Assembly: GCA_001464695.1 (NCBI GenBank)
Contig: LNDQ01000085.1
Span: forward strand, 1 to 47,662
Length of the DNA stretch: 47,662 bases
From: Betaproteobacteria bacterium Ga0077523
GTDB taxonomy: Bacteria; Pseudomonadota; Gammaproteobacteria; Burkholderiales; Ga0077523
Reading direction: 5' to 3'
Shown here piece after piece: positions 7,923 to 15,602 of the stretch (its first letter is position 1; each line of letters starts with the position of its first letter). A program made the translations under genes and the position numbers. The notes beneath the pieces were generated by a model, which saw only the letters and a program-made list of their open reading frames with translations, had not been told where the DNA came from and did no database searches.

Positions 7923-8689
7923 ACGCCCCCGCCACCGAGATCCCGCCTGTAGGCTCAGCTGCCGAGTTGAACGAGCTCCGCGCGACCTCGCTCAAGAAGC
8001 GCTACAAGTCGAGAACGGTGGTGAAAGACGTCTCATTGGACGTGAAAAGCGGCGAAGTCGTCGGGTTGCTGGGGCCCAACGGGGCCGGCAAGACCACCTG
8101 CTTCTACATGATCGTCGGGCTGGTGCCGCTCGACAGCGGCCAGATCGTGCTGGACCAGCAGGACGTGTCGCGCATGCCCATCCACAAGCGGGCGCGGCTG
8201 GGCCTGTCCTACCTGCCCCAGGAACCCTCGATCTTTCGCAAACTGACTGTCGCGGAAAACGTCCGTGCCGTCCTCGAACTGCGTGACCTGAAGGAAGCCG
8301 AGATCGCCGAGAAGCTCGATGCTCTCCTGCACGAGCTGCACGTGGTCCATCTCAAGAACAGCCCGGCGATCAGCCTGTCCGGAGGTGAACGGCGCCGGGT
8401 CGAGATAGCCCGCGCGCTGGCCGGTGACCCGCGCTTCATCCTGCTGGACGAACCCTTCGCCGGGGTCGACCCGATCGCCGTCATCGAGATCCAGCGCATC
8501 ATCCGCTTCCTGAAGGAGCGCGGTATTGGCGTCCTCATCACCGATCACAATGTCCGCGAAACCCTGGGGATCTGCGACCGTGCTTATATAATTAATGACG
8601 GCTCGGTACTTGCTTGCGGTCACCCAGAGGAGATCGTCTATAATGAGGCTGTGCGTAAGGTCTATCTCGGCGAACACTTCAGGCTCTAA
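7919..8689 (+). CDS. lptB: LPS export ABC transporter ATPase LptB
   Basis: Cytoplasmic ATPase of the LptB2FGC machine that extracts LPS from the inner membrane. Walker A is GPNGAGKTT (52-60), the signature LSGGE is at 153-157, Walker B ILLDE at 174-178 with the LptB-type DEPFAGVDP, and the switch His is at 210 (TDHNVRE). It starts at a GTG overlapping the lptA stop and has an N-terminal extension of about 15-20 residues compared with enteric LptB. lptF/lptG are not here, which is usual. Its 3' end holds two TATAAT hexamers that may serve rpoN. Confidence 0.96.
   Translation: MNAPATEIPPVGSAAELNELRATSLKKRYKSRTVVKDVSLDVKSGEVVGLLGPNGAGKTTCFYMIVGLVPLDSGQIVLDQQDVSRMPIHKRARLGLSYLPQEPSIFRKLTVAENVRAVLELRDLKEAEIAEKLDALLHELHVVHLKNSPAISLSGGERRRVEIARALAGDPRFILLDEPFAGVDPIAVIEIQRIIRFLKERGIGVLITDHNVRETLGICDRAYIINDGSVLACGHPEEIVYNEAVRKVYLGEHFRL
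8587..8644 (+). promoter_or_regulatory. candidate internal promoter(s) for rpoN inside lptB
   Basis: Two perfect -10 hexamers TATAAT occur at 8587-8592 and 8639-8644 in an otherwise GC-rich gene. The second has TTGCGG at 8614-8619 (19-base spacer), a weak -35. They lie about 100-150 bases before the rpoN ATG. Promoters inside the upstream lptB gene are known for enteric rpoN; use here is inference. Confidence 0.4.
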
Positions 8690-8740
8690 GGCCTGAGCCC
8701 CTCCAGTCCCAGCGGGTCCCAGGTCCTAGCCGCGGTTGCC

Positions 8741-10258
8741 ATGAAGCACTCCCTGCAGCTCAAGCTTTCTCAGCACCTCACGCTGACCCCGCAGCTCCAG
8801 CAATCGATCCGGTTGCTGCAGCTTTCGACCCTGGAACTCAACCAGGAGCTCGAGCGGTTCCTCCAGGAAAATCCGCTCCTCGAACGCGAGGAGGAGGACG
8901 GCGAGGATGGTGCGCCGCCGGCCACACCGACCGCCGAGGCGGCCCCCGAGCCACCGCCTGATCTACCCAGCGAGATTCCGAGCGACATCCCGTCGGAGGT
9001 CTCCACCAGTTCCACCGCCGATGGCGACGGCGATGAAGTCCCCGACGCTCCGGAGGCCGCCGAGTCCACCGAGCGCGAGTCCATGGACGACTCCGACTGG
9101 CTCGACGAGGGCAGCTACGGCAACAGCGGCAGCCCGGAGGGCGAGGAATCCGACTACCCGCAGATGCCGGCCGGCACCACCAGCCTGCGCGAACACCTGT
9201 TGTGGCAGGTCAACCTCATGAACCTGCCCCATCGCGACAAGCAGATGGCGGCGATCATCGTCGACTCACTCGACGACAACGGTTACATGAAGCAGGACCT
9301 GGCCGAGCTGGCGGAGATGCTGCCGCCGGAGATCGAAGCCGACGAGGAGGATCTGCTGATCGCGCTGCGCCACGTCCAGAACCTCGATCCGCCCGGCGTC
9401 GCAGCCCGAGATCTGGGCGAGTGTCTCGCACTGCAACTGGAAGCGCTGCCCCAGGACACGCCGTGGCGTACCGAAGCGCTGAACGTGGTGCGGCTGCAGC
9501 TCGATGCGCTCGCCGGGCGCGACTACGCGAAGCTCAAGAAGGGTTTGAAGTGCGACGACAACGCACTGCGCGAAGTACAGAAGCTGATCACGAGTCTGAA
9601 CCCGCGCCCGGGGGCGCGCTTCTCCACGGACGAACCGCGATACGTGGTCTCCGACGTGATCGTGCGCAAGCTGAAGGGCATGTGGGTCGCGGCACTCAAC
9701 CCGGATGCGATGCCAAAATTGCGCATCAACCGCATGTACGCGGACATCCTGTCGCGCAACCGCGACGCGAGCCACCAGCAGCTCGCCGGCCAGTTGCAGG
9801 AAGCGAAGTGGCTCATCAAGAACGTCCAGCAACGCTTCGACACCATCCTGCGCGTCTCGCAGTGCATCGTCGATCGCCAGCGGCATTTCTTCGAGCATGG
9901 CGAAGTGGCGATGCGACCGCTGGTGCTGCGCGAGATCGCCGAGATCCTCGGCCTGCATGAGTCGACCGTCTCGCGCGTGACGACCCAGAAGTTCATGTTC
10001 ACGCCGCGCGGCATCTTCGAGTTGAAGTATTTCTTCGGCAGCCACGTCACCACCGAGACCGGTGGAGCGTGTTCCGCCACCGCGATCCGCGCATTGATCA
10101 AGCAGCTGGTGGGCGAGGAAGACACCAAGCGCCCGCTGTCCGACAGCCAGATCTCCGAGATCCTCGGCAAGCAGGGCATCGTGGTGGCGCGCCGTACCAT
10201 CGCGAAGTATCGCGAGTCCCTGCAGATCCTGCCGGTCAACCTGCGCAAGTCGATCTGA
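8741..10258 (+). CDS. rpoN: RNA polymerase sigma-54 factor
   Basis: Alternative sigma factor for -24/-12 promoters, active only with AAA+ activators. The Gln/Leu-rich region I is present at the N-terminus (residues 1-50, with LTPQLQQSIRLLQLS), followed by an acidic region II of about 100 residues rich in Glu, Asp, Ser and Pro. Then come the core-binding domain and the DNA-binding domain with the RpoN box ARRTIAKYRE at about 483-492. Length 505 is slightly above the usual because of the long region II. It follows lptB by 51 bases and may be co-transcribed or use an internal promoter. A sigma-54 promoter is present at 2061. Confidence 0.97.
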   Translation: MKHSLQLKLSQHLTLTPQLQQSIRLLQLSTLELNQELERFLQENPLLEREEEDGEDGAPPATPTAEAAPEPPPDLPSEIPSDIPSEVSTSSTADGDGDEVPDAPEAAESTERESMDDSDWLDEGSYGNSGSPEGEESDYPQMPAGTTSLREHLLWQVNLMNLPHRDKQMAAIIVDSLDDNGYMKQDLAELAEMLPPEIEADEEDLLIALRHVQNLDPPGVAARDLGECLALQLEALPQDTPWRTEALNVVRLQLDALAGRDYAKLKKGLKCDDNALREVQKLITSLNPRPGARFSTDEPRYVVSDVIVRKLKGMWVAALNPDAMPKLRINRMYADILSRNRDASHQQLAGQLQEAKWLIKNVQQRFDTILRVSQCIVDRQRHFFEHGEVAMRPLVLREIAEILGLHESTVSRVTTQKFMFTPRGIFELKYFFGSHVTTETGGACSATAIRALIKQLVGEEDTKRPLSDSQISEILGKQGIVVARRTIAKYRESLQILPVNLRKSI

Positions 10259-10268
10259 CCTGATTCCC

Positions 10269-10295
10269 CGCGTCCGGCGCCCCAGCGCGGACGCG
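10269..10295 (+). other. stable hairpin between rpoN and ptsN
   Basis: Perfect 8-base arms CGCGTCCG and CGGACGCG flank an 11-base loop that can pair further (CGC/GCG). No T-run follows, so it is not a standard terminator. It could be an mRNA processing or stabilising element. It occupies the place where hpf is found in many relatives. Confidence 0.45.
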
Positions 10296-10309
10296 CAACC
10301 GACACCGCC

Positions 10310-10795
10310 ATGAGCCTGATCACTCCGCTCCTGCCCGTCACCCGCGTATTGGCCGATCTCGACGTCTCCAGCAAGAAGCGCGTCTTCGAGCACGCCGGGC
10401 TGCTCTACGAAAACACCCTCGGCCTGTCGCGCGGTCAGGTGTACGACAGCCTGTTCGCGCGCGAACGCCTTGGCTCCACTGGACTCGGTCATGGGGTGGC
10501 CGTGCCGCACGGCCGGATGAAGGGGTTGAAAGAGGCCGCGGCCGCGTTCATCCGCACCCGGCAGCCGATCCCCTTCGAAGCGCCGGACGGCAATCCCGTG
10601 AGCCTGATCTTCATCCTGCTGGTACCGGAGAAGGCCACGGACATGCATCTGCAGATCCTGTCCGAGCTCGCGGAGATGTTCAGCGATCGCGACCTGCGCC
10701 GCAGCCTCGCCGAGCCGCTCGACGCCGCGACGCTCCAGCACACCATCACCGCCTGGCAACCCCATGCCCCAGGTCAGCATCGCGCAGCTGTTTGA
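10310..10795 (+). CDS. ptsN: PTS IIA-like nitrogen-regulatory protein
   Basis: EIIA-Ntr of the nitrogen phosphotransferase system, a signalling rather than transport component that affects K+ uptake, sigma-54-dependent genes and carbon/nitrogen balance. The phosphorylated His is at 67 in GHGVAVPHGR, and the PTS_EIIA_2 fold is supported over the 161-residue length. It lies directly after rpoN, as in most proteobacteria, and its last 32 bases overlap hprK. No hpf gene separates rpoN from ptsN, unlike in many relatives. Confidence 0.95.
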   Translation: MSLITPLLPVTRVLADLDVSSKKRVFEHAGLLYENTLGLSRGQVYDSLFARERLGSTGLGHGVAVPHGRMKGLKEAAAAFIRTRQPIPFEAPDGNPVSLIFILLVPEKATDMHLQILSELAEMFSDRDLRRSLAEPLDAATLQHTITAWQPHAPGQHRAAV

Positions 10796-11711
10796 GGAGA
10801 ATCGCGGCGAGCTCAAGCTCACCTGGCTCCAGGGTGATCGCGACACCTGCCCGGACCTCGACTCGAAGCGCATCAACAGCTCGAGCAAGGGGCTGACCGG
10901 GCACCTCAACTTCATCCACCCGAACTGGGTGCAGATCTTCAGCCACACCGAGGCGGAGTACTTCCAGAGCCTCGACGAGAACGCGCGCCGACAGGTGCTC
11001 GACTATCTCGCCACGAGCGGCATGGCCTGCCTGATATTGTCCGATGGGGAGCATGCGCCCGAGGTGCTCGCCAGCCTGTCGAGCGCGCTCAACGTACCGA
11101 TGCTGTCGAGCCCGCTGCCGAGCCTGCAGATCATCTGGGTGCTGCGCACCTACCTCGGTCGCGCGCTTGCCGAGTTCGTCACTCGCCACGGCGTCATGCT
11201 CGACGTGCTCGGCATGGGCGTGCTGATCGTGGGCGACAGCGGCGTGGGCAAGAGCGAACTGGCGCTCGAGCTCATCACGCGCGGCAGCGGCCTGGTGGCC
11301 GACGACGTGACCGAGCTCTATCACATCGCGCCGCAGACGCTCGAAGGGCGCTGCCCGGAAATGCTGAAGGATTTCCTCGAAGTGCGCGGCCTCGGGATGC
11401 TCAACATCCGCACCATCTTCGGCGAGACCGCGGTACGCCAGCGCAAGAACCTGAAGCTGATCGTCCAGCTCGAGCGACCCGTGGGCGGCAACATTCCGGG
11501 GCTCGAACGCCTGCCGCTCAATGCGAGTTCCGAGGAGATCATGGGCGTGTCGGTGCGCAAGGTGCAGTTGCCGGTGGCCGCAGGCCGCAACCTCGCGGTG
11601 CTGGTCGAGGCCGCGGTGCGCAACTACGTCCTGCAGTTGCGCGGCATCGACAGCACGCGCGAGTTCATCCAGCGCCAGGAGCAACATCTCGGCGACGACG
11701 AGGGCAATTGA
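10764..11711 (+). CDS. hprK: HPr kinase/phosphorylase
   Basis: Bifunctional enzyme that phosphorylates or dephosphorylates a serine of HPr. The N-terminal domain (1-130) is followed by the P-loop GDSGVGKS at 157-164, a conserved His at 142 (RHGVMLDV) and the HprK signature [10 protein letters not shown] at 206-215. Length 315 is normal. In Gram-negative bacteria it belongs to an incomplete PTS usually linked to ptsN, as here. The start lies inside ptsN. Its HPr substrate (ptsH) is not in this window. Confidence 0.95.
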   Translation: MPQVSIAQLFEENRGELKLTWLQGDRDTCPDLDSKRINSSSKGLTGHLNFIHPNWVQIFSHTEAEYFQSLDENARRQVLDYLATSGMACLILSDGEHAPEVLASLSSALNVPMLSSPLPSLQIIWVLRTYLGRALAEFVTRHGVMLDVLGMGVLIVGDSGVGKSELALELITRGSGLVADDVTELYHIAPQTLEGRCPEMLKDFLEVRGLGMLNIRTIFGETAVRQRKNLKLIVQLERPVGGNIPGLERLPLNASSEEIMGVSVRKVQLPVAAGRNLAVLVEAAVRNYVLQLRGIDSTREFIQRQEQHLGDDEGN

Positions 11712-11724
11712 GAACAGATACTCC

Positions 11725-12573
11725 ATGCAACTCGTCCTGATCAGCGGATTGTCCGGCTCGGGCAAGAGCATCGCGTTGAACGTGCTCGAGGACAGTGGTT
11801 ACTACGTGGTCGACAACCTGCCGGCGAAGCTGCTGGTGGAACTGGTGGATCACCTGTCCGAGGCGGGCATCGAACGCGTTGCCATCAGCGTCGACGTACG
11901 CAGCGGCCACGGGCTGGACGAAGTTCCGAAGGTCCGCGAGGCGCTGCGCCGGCGCGATCTCGACATCAAGATCCTGTTCCTCGACGCCAAGACCGAAACG
12001 CTGGTCAAGCGCTTCTCCGAGACGCGCCGCCGCCATCCGCTGTCGGACGCAGACCGGACCCTGACCGAATCGATCGAACGCGAGCGCGAATTGCTCGCAC
12101 CGGTGATCTCCATCGGTCATCGCATCGACACCAGCGATCTCTCCGCCAACACCCTGCGGGCGTGGGTGAAGGAGTTCGTCGACGTCCGCGCCACTGCGGG
12201 CCTGACGGTGCTGTTCGAATCCTTCGGGTTCAAGCACGGCATCCCGCTCGACGCCGATTTCGTGTTCGACGTGCGTTGTCTTCCCAATCCGCACTACGAC
12301 GAGAAGCTGCGACCGTTGACCGGGCGCGACGCCCCCGTGATCAAGTTTCTCGAGAGCGAATCCAGCGTCCACCAGATGCTGGGCGACATCCGTCGCTTTC
12401 TCGCACGCTGGCTGCCGACCTTCGCTGCGGACAACCGCAGCTACGTCACCATCGGCATTGGCTGCACCGGCGGGCGCCACCGGTCGGTCTATCTGGTGAA
12501 CACGCTCGCCAACGAGTTCGCGAGCGAGTATCGGGTCCTGCAGCGGCATCGTGAGCTCGGCTCGGAGTCGTGA
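11725..12573 (+). CDS. rapZ: RNase adapter / nucleotide-binding protein RapZ
   Basis: P-loop protein (formerly YvcJ/YhbJ family). In enterics it guides RNase E to GlmZ sRNA and so controls GlmS. Walker A GLSGSGKS is at 8-15, followed by VVDNLP, the [10 protein letters not shown] block and the C-terminal [14 protein letters not shown] block that defines the family. There are 282 residues from ATG 11725, 13 bases after the hprK stop; longer upstream reading runs into hprK and is not used. RNA targets in betaproteobacteria are not settled, so the regulatory role here is inferred from the family. Confidence 0.94.
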   Translation: MQLVLISGLSGSGKSIALNVLEDSGYYVVDNLPAKLLVELVDHLSEAGIERVAISVDVRSGHGLDEVPKVREALRRRDLDIKILFLDAKTETLVKRFSETRRRHPLSDADRTLTESIERERELLAPVISIGHRIDTSDLSANTLRAWVKEFVDVRATAGLTVLFESFGFKHGIPLDADFVFDVRCLPNPHYDEKLRPLTGRDAPVIKFLESESSVHQMLGDIRRFLARWLPTFAADNRSYVTIGIGCTGGRHRSVYLVNTLANEFASEYRVLQRHRELGSES

Positions 12574-13178
12574 GCGCAGCGAACGAAAGCACTACGCCCA
12601 CTCCGCGTCGCCGCCTTCGTGCCGGCGCGGTTTTGGTACTCGCCATGCCGATGCTTGCTGCTGCTGCCGATTGGCAGCGCGTCCCGTCCATAGGCAACGA
12701 CCAGCACTTCTACGACCGCAGCAAGGTGAGCATCGCCGGCGACGAAGTCACCTACTGGCGCAAGGTGGTGTTCGCGAAGCCCGTTCGCGTGAAAGCGGGC
12801 ACGGCCAAGCTCGCCTTGTATCGAGAACGGATGCACTGCCGCGATCACACGTTGCGCGCGCTGTCATGGCAGCTGCTCGCTGACGAAGGTGTCGCGATCG
12901 AGGCCTCCAGTGCGCCGGAACCGGACGCCACGCCCGTGGTACCTGAAACCGTCGGCGATCGATTCCAGTCCGTCATGTGCGTCTTCGTCGAATCGACCAA
13001 GCAGCGCGAGGCCGACATCGCTCGCGATGAAGCGCAGCTCACCGCGCGGCGCAAGGAGCTCGAAGCCCTGAAGGCCGAGGTGGAGCGCCTCGAGGCTCAG
13101 CTCGGCAAACTGCGCAACGACGCAGCGGCGTTGCTGCCGAAGGCCGAGACGGCACCGGAGGCGCCGACCAAGCCATGA
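12570..13178 (+). CDS. secreted protein with surface-adhesin E-like domain and C-terminal coiled coil
   Basis: 202 residues with an N-terminal signal sequence (Arg-rich start, then [16 protein letters not shown], cleavage before DWQRV). The middle (about 36-140) resembles the adhesin-E-like domain: W-x(n)-[29 protein letters not shown] and a second Cys in SVMCVFVE, so a disulfide is possible. Residues 145-188 form a heptad-like Glu/Lys/Leu coiled coil ([18 protein letters not shown]). It begins at GTG in a GTGA overlap with rapZ and overlaps ubiX by 4 bases, so it is expressed with cytoplasmic enzymes although exported. Function is unknown. Confidence 0.7.
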   Translation: MSAANESTTPTPRRRLRAGAVLVLAMPMLAAAADWQRVPSIGNDQHFYDRSKVSIAGDEVTYWRKVVFAKPVRVKAGTAKLALYRERMHCRDHTLRALSWQLLADEGVAIEASSAPEPDATPVVPETVGDRFQSVMCVFVESTKQREADIARDEAQLTARRKELEALKAEVERLEAQLGKLRNDAAALLPKAETAPEAPTKP

Positions 13179-13798
13179 CCGACCGCACCATCGCCCTCGC
13201 CTTGACCGGTGCGTCGGGGATGCCCTACGGCCTGCGGCTGCTCGAATGCCTGATCGCAAGTGGCGCCAGAGTCTGGCTCATCTACTCGCAGGTCGCCCAG
13301 ATCGTCGCGCGGCAGGAGCTCGACTTGAAGCTCCCGACCCAACCGCGCGAAGCCCAGCGGCACTTCTCGAAGCTCTACCGCGCCCGTGCCGGGCAACTGG
13401 AAGTCTTCGGCCGCGAAGACTGGTTCGCACCGATCGCCTCCGGATCGAGCCCGGCGGACGCGATGGCAATCTGTCCGTGTTCCATGGGCACCCTCGCCGC
13501 CGTCGCCGCCGGGCTCGCGAACTCGCTGATCGAGCGCGCCGCCGACGTGATGCTGAAGGAATCGCGCAAGCTGGTCCTGGTCCCGCGAGAAACACCGCTG
13601 TCGGCGATCCATCTCGAGAACATGCTGCGCCTGCAACGCGCCGGCGCCGTGATCCTGCCGGCCAATCCGGGTTTCTATCATCGTCCGCAATCGGCCGCCG
13701 ACCTGGTCGACTTCGTGGTGGCGCGGGTGCTCGATCAGCTCGGCATCGAGAACGATCTCATGCAGCGTTGGGGGGCAGCGCCACCGGAGGGCGACTAG
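13175..13798 (+). CDS. ubiX: flavin prenyltransferase UbiX
   Basis: Makes prenylated FMN, the cofactor of the decarboxylase UbiD in ubiquinone synthesis. The N-terminal TGASGMPYG, the central PCSMGTLAAVAAGLANSLI block and the downstream VPRETPLSAIHLENM and PANPGFYHRP blocks are diagnostic of the family. Length 207 is typical. The ATG overlaps the preceding stop (ATGA). ubiD is not in the window. Confidence 0.95.
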   Translation: MTDRTIALALTGASGMPYGLRLLECLIASGARVWLIYSQVAQIVARQELDLKLPTQPREAQRHFSKLYRARAGQLEVFGREDWFAPIASGSSPADAMAICPCSMGTLAAVAAGLANSLIERAADVMLKESRKLVLVPRETPLSAIHLENMLRLQRAGAVILPANPGFYHRPQSAADLVDFVVARVLDQLGIENDLMQRWGAAPPEGD

Positions 13799-13802
13799 CC
13801 GC

Positions 13803-14390
13803 ATGCCGAACGAACGCAAGATCGACATTCCGATCTTTCCGCTCAATACCGTGCTGTTTCCCGGGGGCATGCTGCCGCTCAAGATCTTCGAGCAGCGCTA
13901 CCTCGAAATGACCAAGGCGTGCCTGCGCGACGGCACGCATTTCGGGGTCTGCCTCATCAACGACGGACAGGAAGTCGGTGCACCCGCCACGCCAGCCGAG
14001 GTAGGCACCATCGCGCACATCGAGCGCTGGGACATGCCGCAGCTCGGCATCTTCCATCTGGTGACCAAGGGCGCCGAACGGTTCCGTATCCTGTCGATGG
14101 AAACGACTGCGAGCGGGCTCATTCACGGTGAAGTTGCGACCCTCGATCCGGAACCGTCCGCATCGGTGGCCGAACGCCACGGCCAGTGCGTCGAAGTGCT
14201 GCGGCAACTGGTGGAGCGCTTCGGCGACGAACACTTCCCGCCACCGCATGACTACGGCGATGCGTCGTGGGTGAGCTATCGACTGGCGGAGATCCTGCCG
14301 ATCGACCGGTTCGAGAAACAGCGGATGCTGGTGGCGAACGATGCGATCGCTCGGCTGGATCGGGTGCTGCATCTGTTGAAGCGAGGGTAG
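13803..14390 (+). CDS. LON substrate-binding-domain protein
   Basis: Stand-alone protein (195 residues) with the N-terminal substrate-binding domain of Lon protease and no ATPase or protease part. The opening IPIFPLNTVLFPGGMLPLKIFEQRY and later FGVCLINDG and LVTKGAERFRI are characteristic; the last 60 residues are helical. Such proteins are common in proteobacteria and their task is unclear; quality-control or adaptor roles have been guessed. It starts 4 bases after ubiX, at the end of the transcript. The convergent mutY is 144 bases away, across a long inverted repeat. Confidence 0.85.
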   Translation: MPNERKIDIPIFPLNTVLFPGGMLPLKIFEQRYLEMTKACLRDGTHFGVCLINDGQEVGAPATPAEVGTIAHIERWDMPQLGIFHLVTKGAERFRILSMETTASGLIHGEVATLDPEPSASVAERHGQCVEVLRQLVERFGDEHFPPPHDYGDASWVSYRLAEILPIDRFEKQRMLVANDAIARLDRVLHLLKRG

Positions 14391-14418
14391 TAGCTGAGGT
14401 CTCGAAGAACCACCCATC

Positions 14419-14524
14419 GCGGCGGACGCGGCGGACACGGCGGAAATCGGTTGAGCGCATGACCAAGGGTTCCTCTTCTTGCTGCGGACTTTCGCTTTTC
14501 CGCCGCGTCCGCCGTGTCCGCCGC
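14419..14524. repeat. long inverted repeat between convergent genes
   Basis: 28-base arms at 14419-14446 and 14497-14524, made of reiterated GGCGGAC-type units, are complementary except for two positions, one of which can be a G-U pair; the loop is 50 bases. The position between the LON gene and mutY stops suits a bidirectional transcription barrier, though no T-run follows. Confidence 0.7.
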
Positions 14525-14534
14525 GTTCAGCGCT

Positions 14535-15602
14535 TCATGGCTTTCTATCGAACCCCTCAAGCGACCTGAGCAACTTCCGGATCGGCGCCGGCACCGCCGC
14601 GCCGATCGCATCGCTGACCGGCAGCCACAATCGTCCCGGCGCGTTCGCTTGCGGTGTGAGCGCAGTCACCGGTGCGAGCCACGGTTGCAGCCGCAGGCGG
14701 AAGTGCGTGAACCCGTGCTCGATCGGCTCCAGTGCCTCGATCGGAGCGATTGCTGCACCATAGCGTTGTTCGCTGACGCGCTGAGGGTCGTCGTCCAACG
14801 CGAGTTCCGGAAAGCTCCACAACCCGCCCCAGATACCCGTGGGCGGACGCTTCTCCAGCATCACTTCGCCGCCTCGCGCCAGTACGAGCAACACCGTCTC
14901 GCGCTGCGGCAGGGCCTTCGCCGGCCGTGCGGCCGGCAGGCGATCGGTCAGCCCTTCGCGCAGGGCAACGCAATCGGACGCCACCGGACACGCTTCGCAA
15001 CGCGGGCTTGTCCGTGCGCACACTTGGCTGCCCAGGTCCATCAACCCTTGCGTGTAGGCCTCGATATCCTGATCCGGCAGCAACCGTTCTGCGGCCTCCC
15101 ACAGCCCCGACTGGACCTTGCCATCGCCCGGCCAGCCGCCCACACCCAGCCAGCGGGCGAGCACGCGCTTCACATTTCCGTCGAGGATGGCCGCGCGCTC
15201 ACCGAACGCGAACGCCGCGATTGCCGCCGCGGTCGATCGACCGACGCCGGGCAGCTCGGCGAGTGCAGCTGCCGACCGCGGAAACCTCCCGCCGTGCTGT
15301 TCTACGAGCACCTGCGCCGCGCGGTGCAGATTGCGAGCGCGCGCGTAATAGCCAAGGCCGCTCCAGTGCGCGAGCACGTCATCCTCGTGCGCTGCCGCGA
15401 GCGCGCCGACTTCGGGGAAGCTCGCCATGAACCGCGTGAAATACGGGATCACCGCCGTCACCTGTGTCTGCTGCAGCATGATCTCCGAGACCCAGAGTCG
15501 ATACGGATCTTGCGTACGCTGCCACGGCAGGTCGTGGCGGCCGTGCCGGCGCTGCCAGTCGATCACGCGTTGAGCGAAGGGTAGATCACGACCTGGCGTC
15601 AT
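14535..15602 (-). CDS. mutY: A/G-specific adenine glycosylase
   Basis: Removes adenine mispaired with 8-oxoguanine. The HhH-GPD domain has catalytic Glu40 (VSEIMLQQT), the HhH motif ELPGVGRSTA (116-125) and catalytic Asp141 (LDGNVKRV). The 4Fe-4S ligands are Cys195, 202, 205 and 211 (C-x6-C-x2-C-x5-C). The C-terminal half is the NUDIX-like 8-oxoG sensor domain. 355 residues from the ATG at 15602, which overlaps the stop of the upstream LOV-GGDEF gene in ATGA, so the two are probably translationally coupled. An in-frame upstream extension exists but is Arg-rich and antisense-like, and is rejected. Confidence 0.96.
   Translation of the reverse strand: MTPGRDLPFAQRVIDWQRRHGRHDLPWQRTQDPYRLWVSEIMLQQTQVTAVIPYFTRFMASFPEVGALAAAHEDDVLAHWSGLGYYARARNLHRAAQVLVEQHGGRFPRSAAALAELPGVGRSTAAAIAAFAFGERAAILDGNVKRVLARWLGVGGWPGDGKVQSGLWEAAERLLPDQDIEAYTQGLMDLGSQVCARTSPRCEACPVASDCVALREGLTDRLPAARPAKALPQRETVLLVLARGGEVMLEKRPPTGIWGGLWSFPELALDDDPQRVSEQRYGAAIAPIEALEPIEHGFTHFRLRLQPWLAPVTALTPQANAPGRLWLPVSDAIGAAVPAPIRKLLRSLEGFDRKP

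Noticed and set aside
9266..10948. 560-codon minus-strand frame across rpoN and ptsN
   Set aside because: It covers two unambiguous genes on the other strand and has no family pattern.
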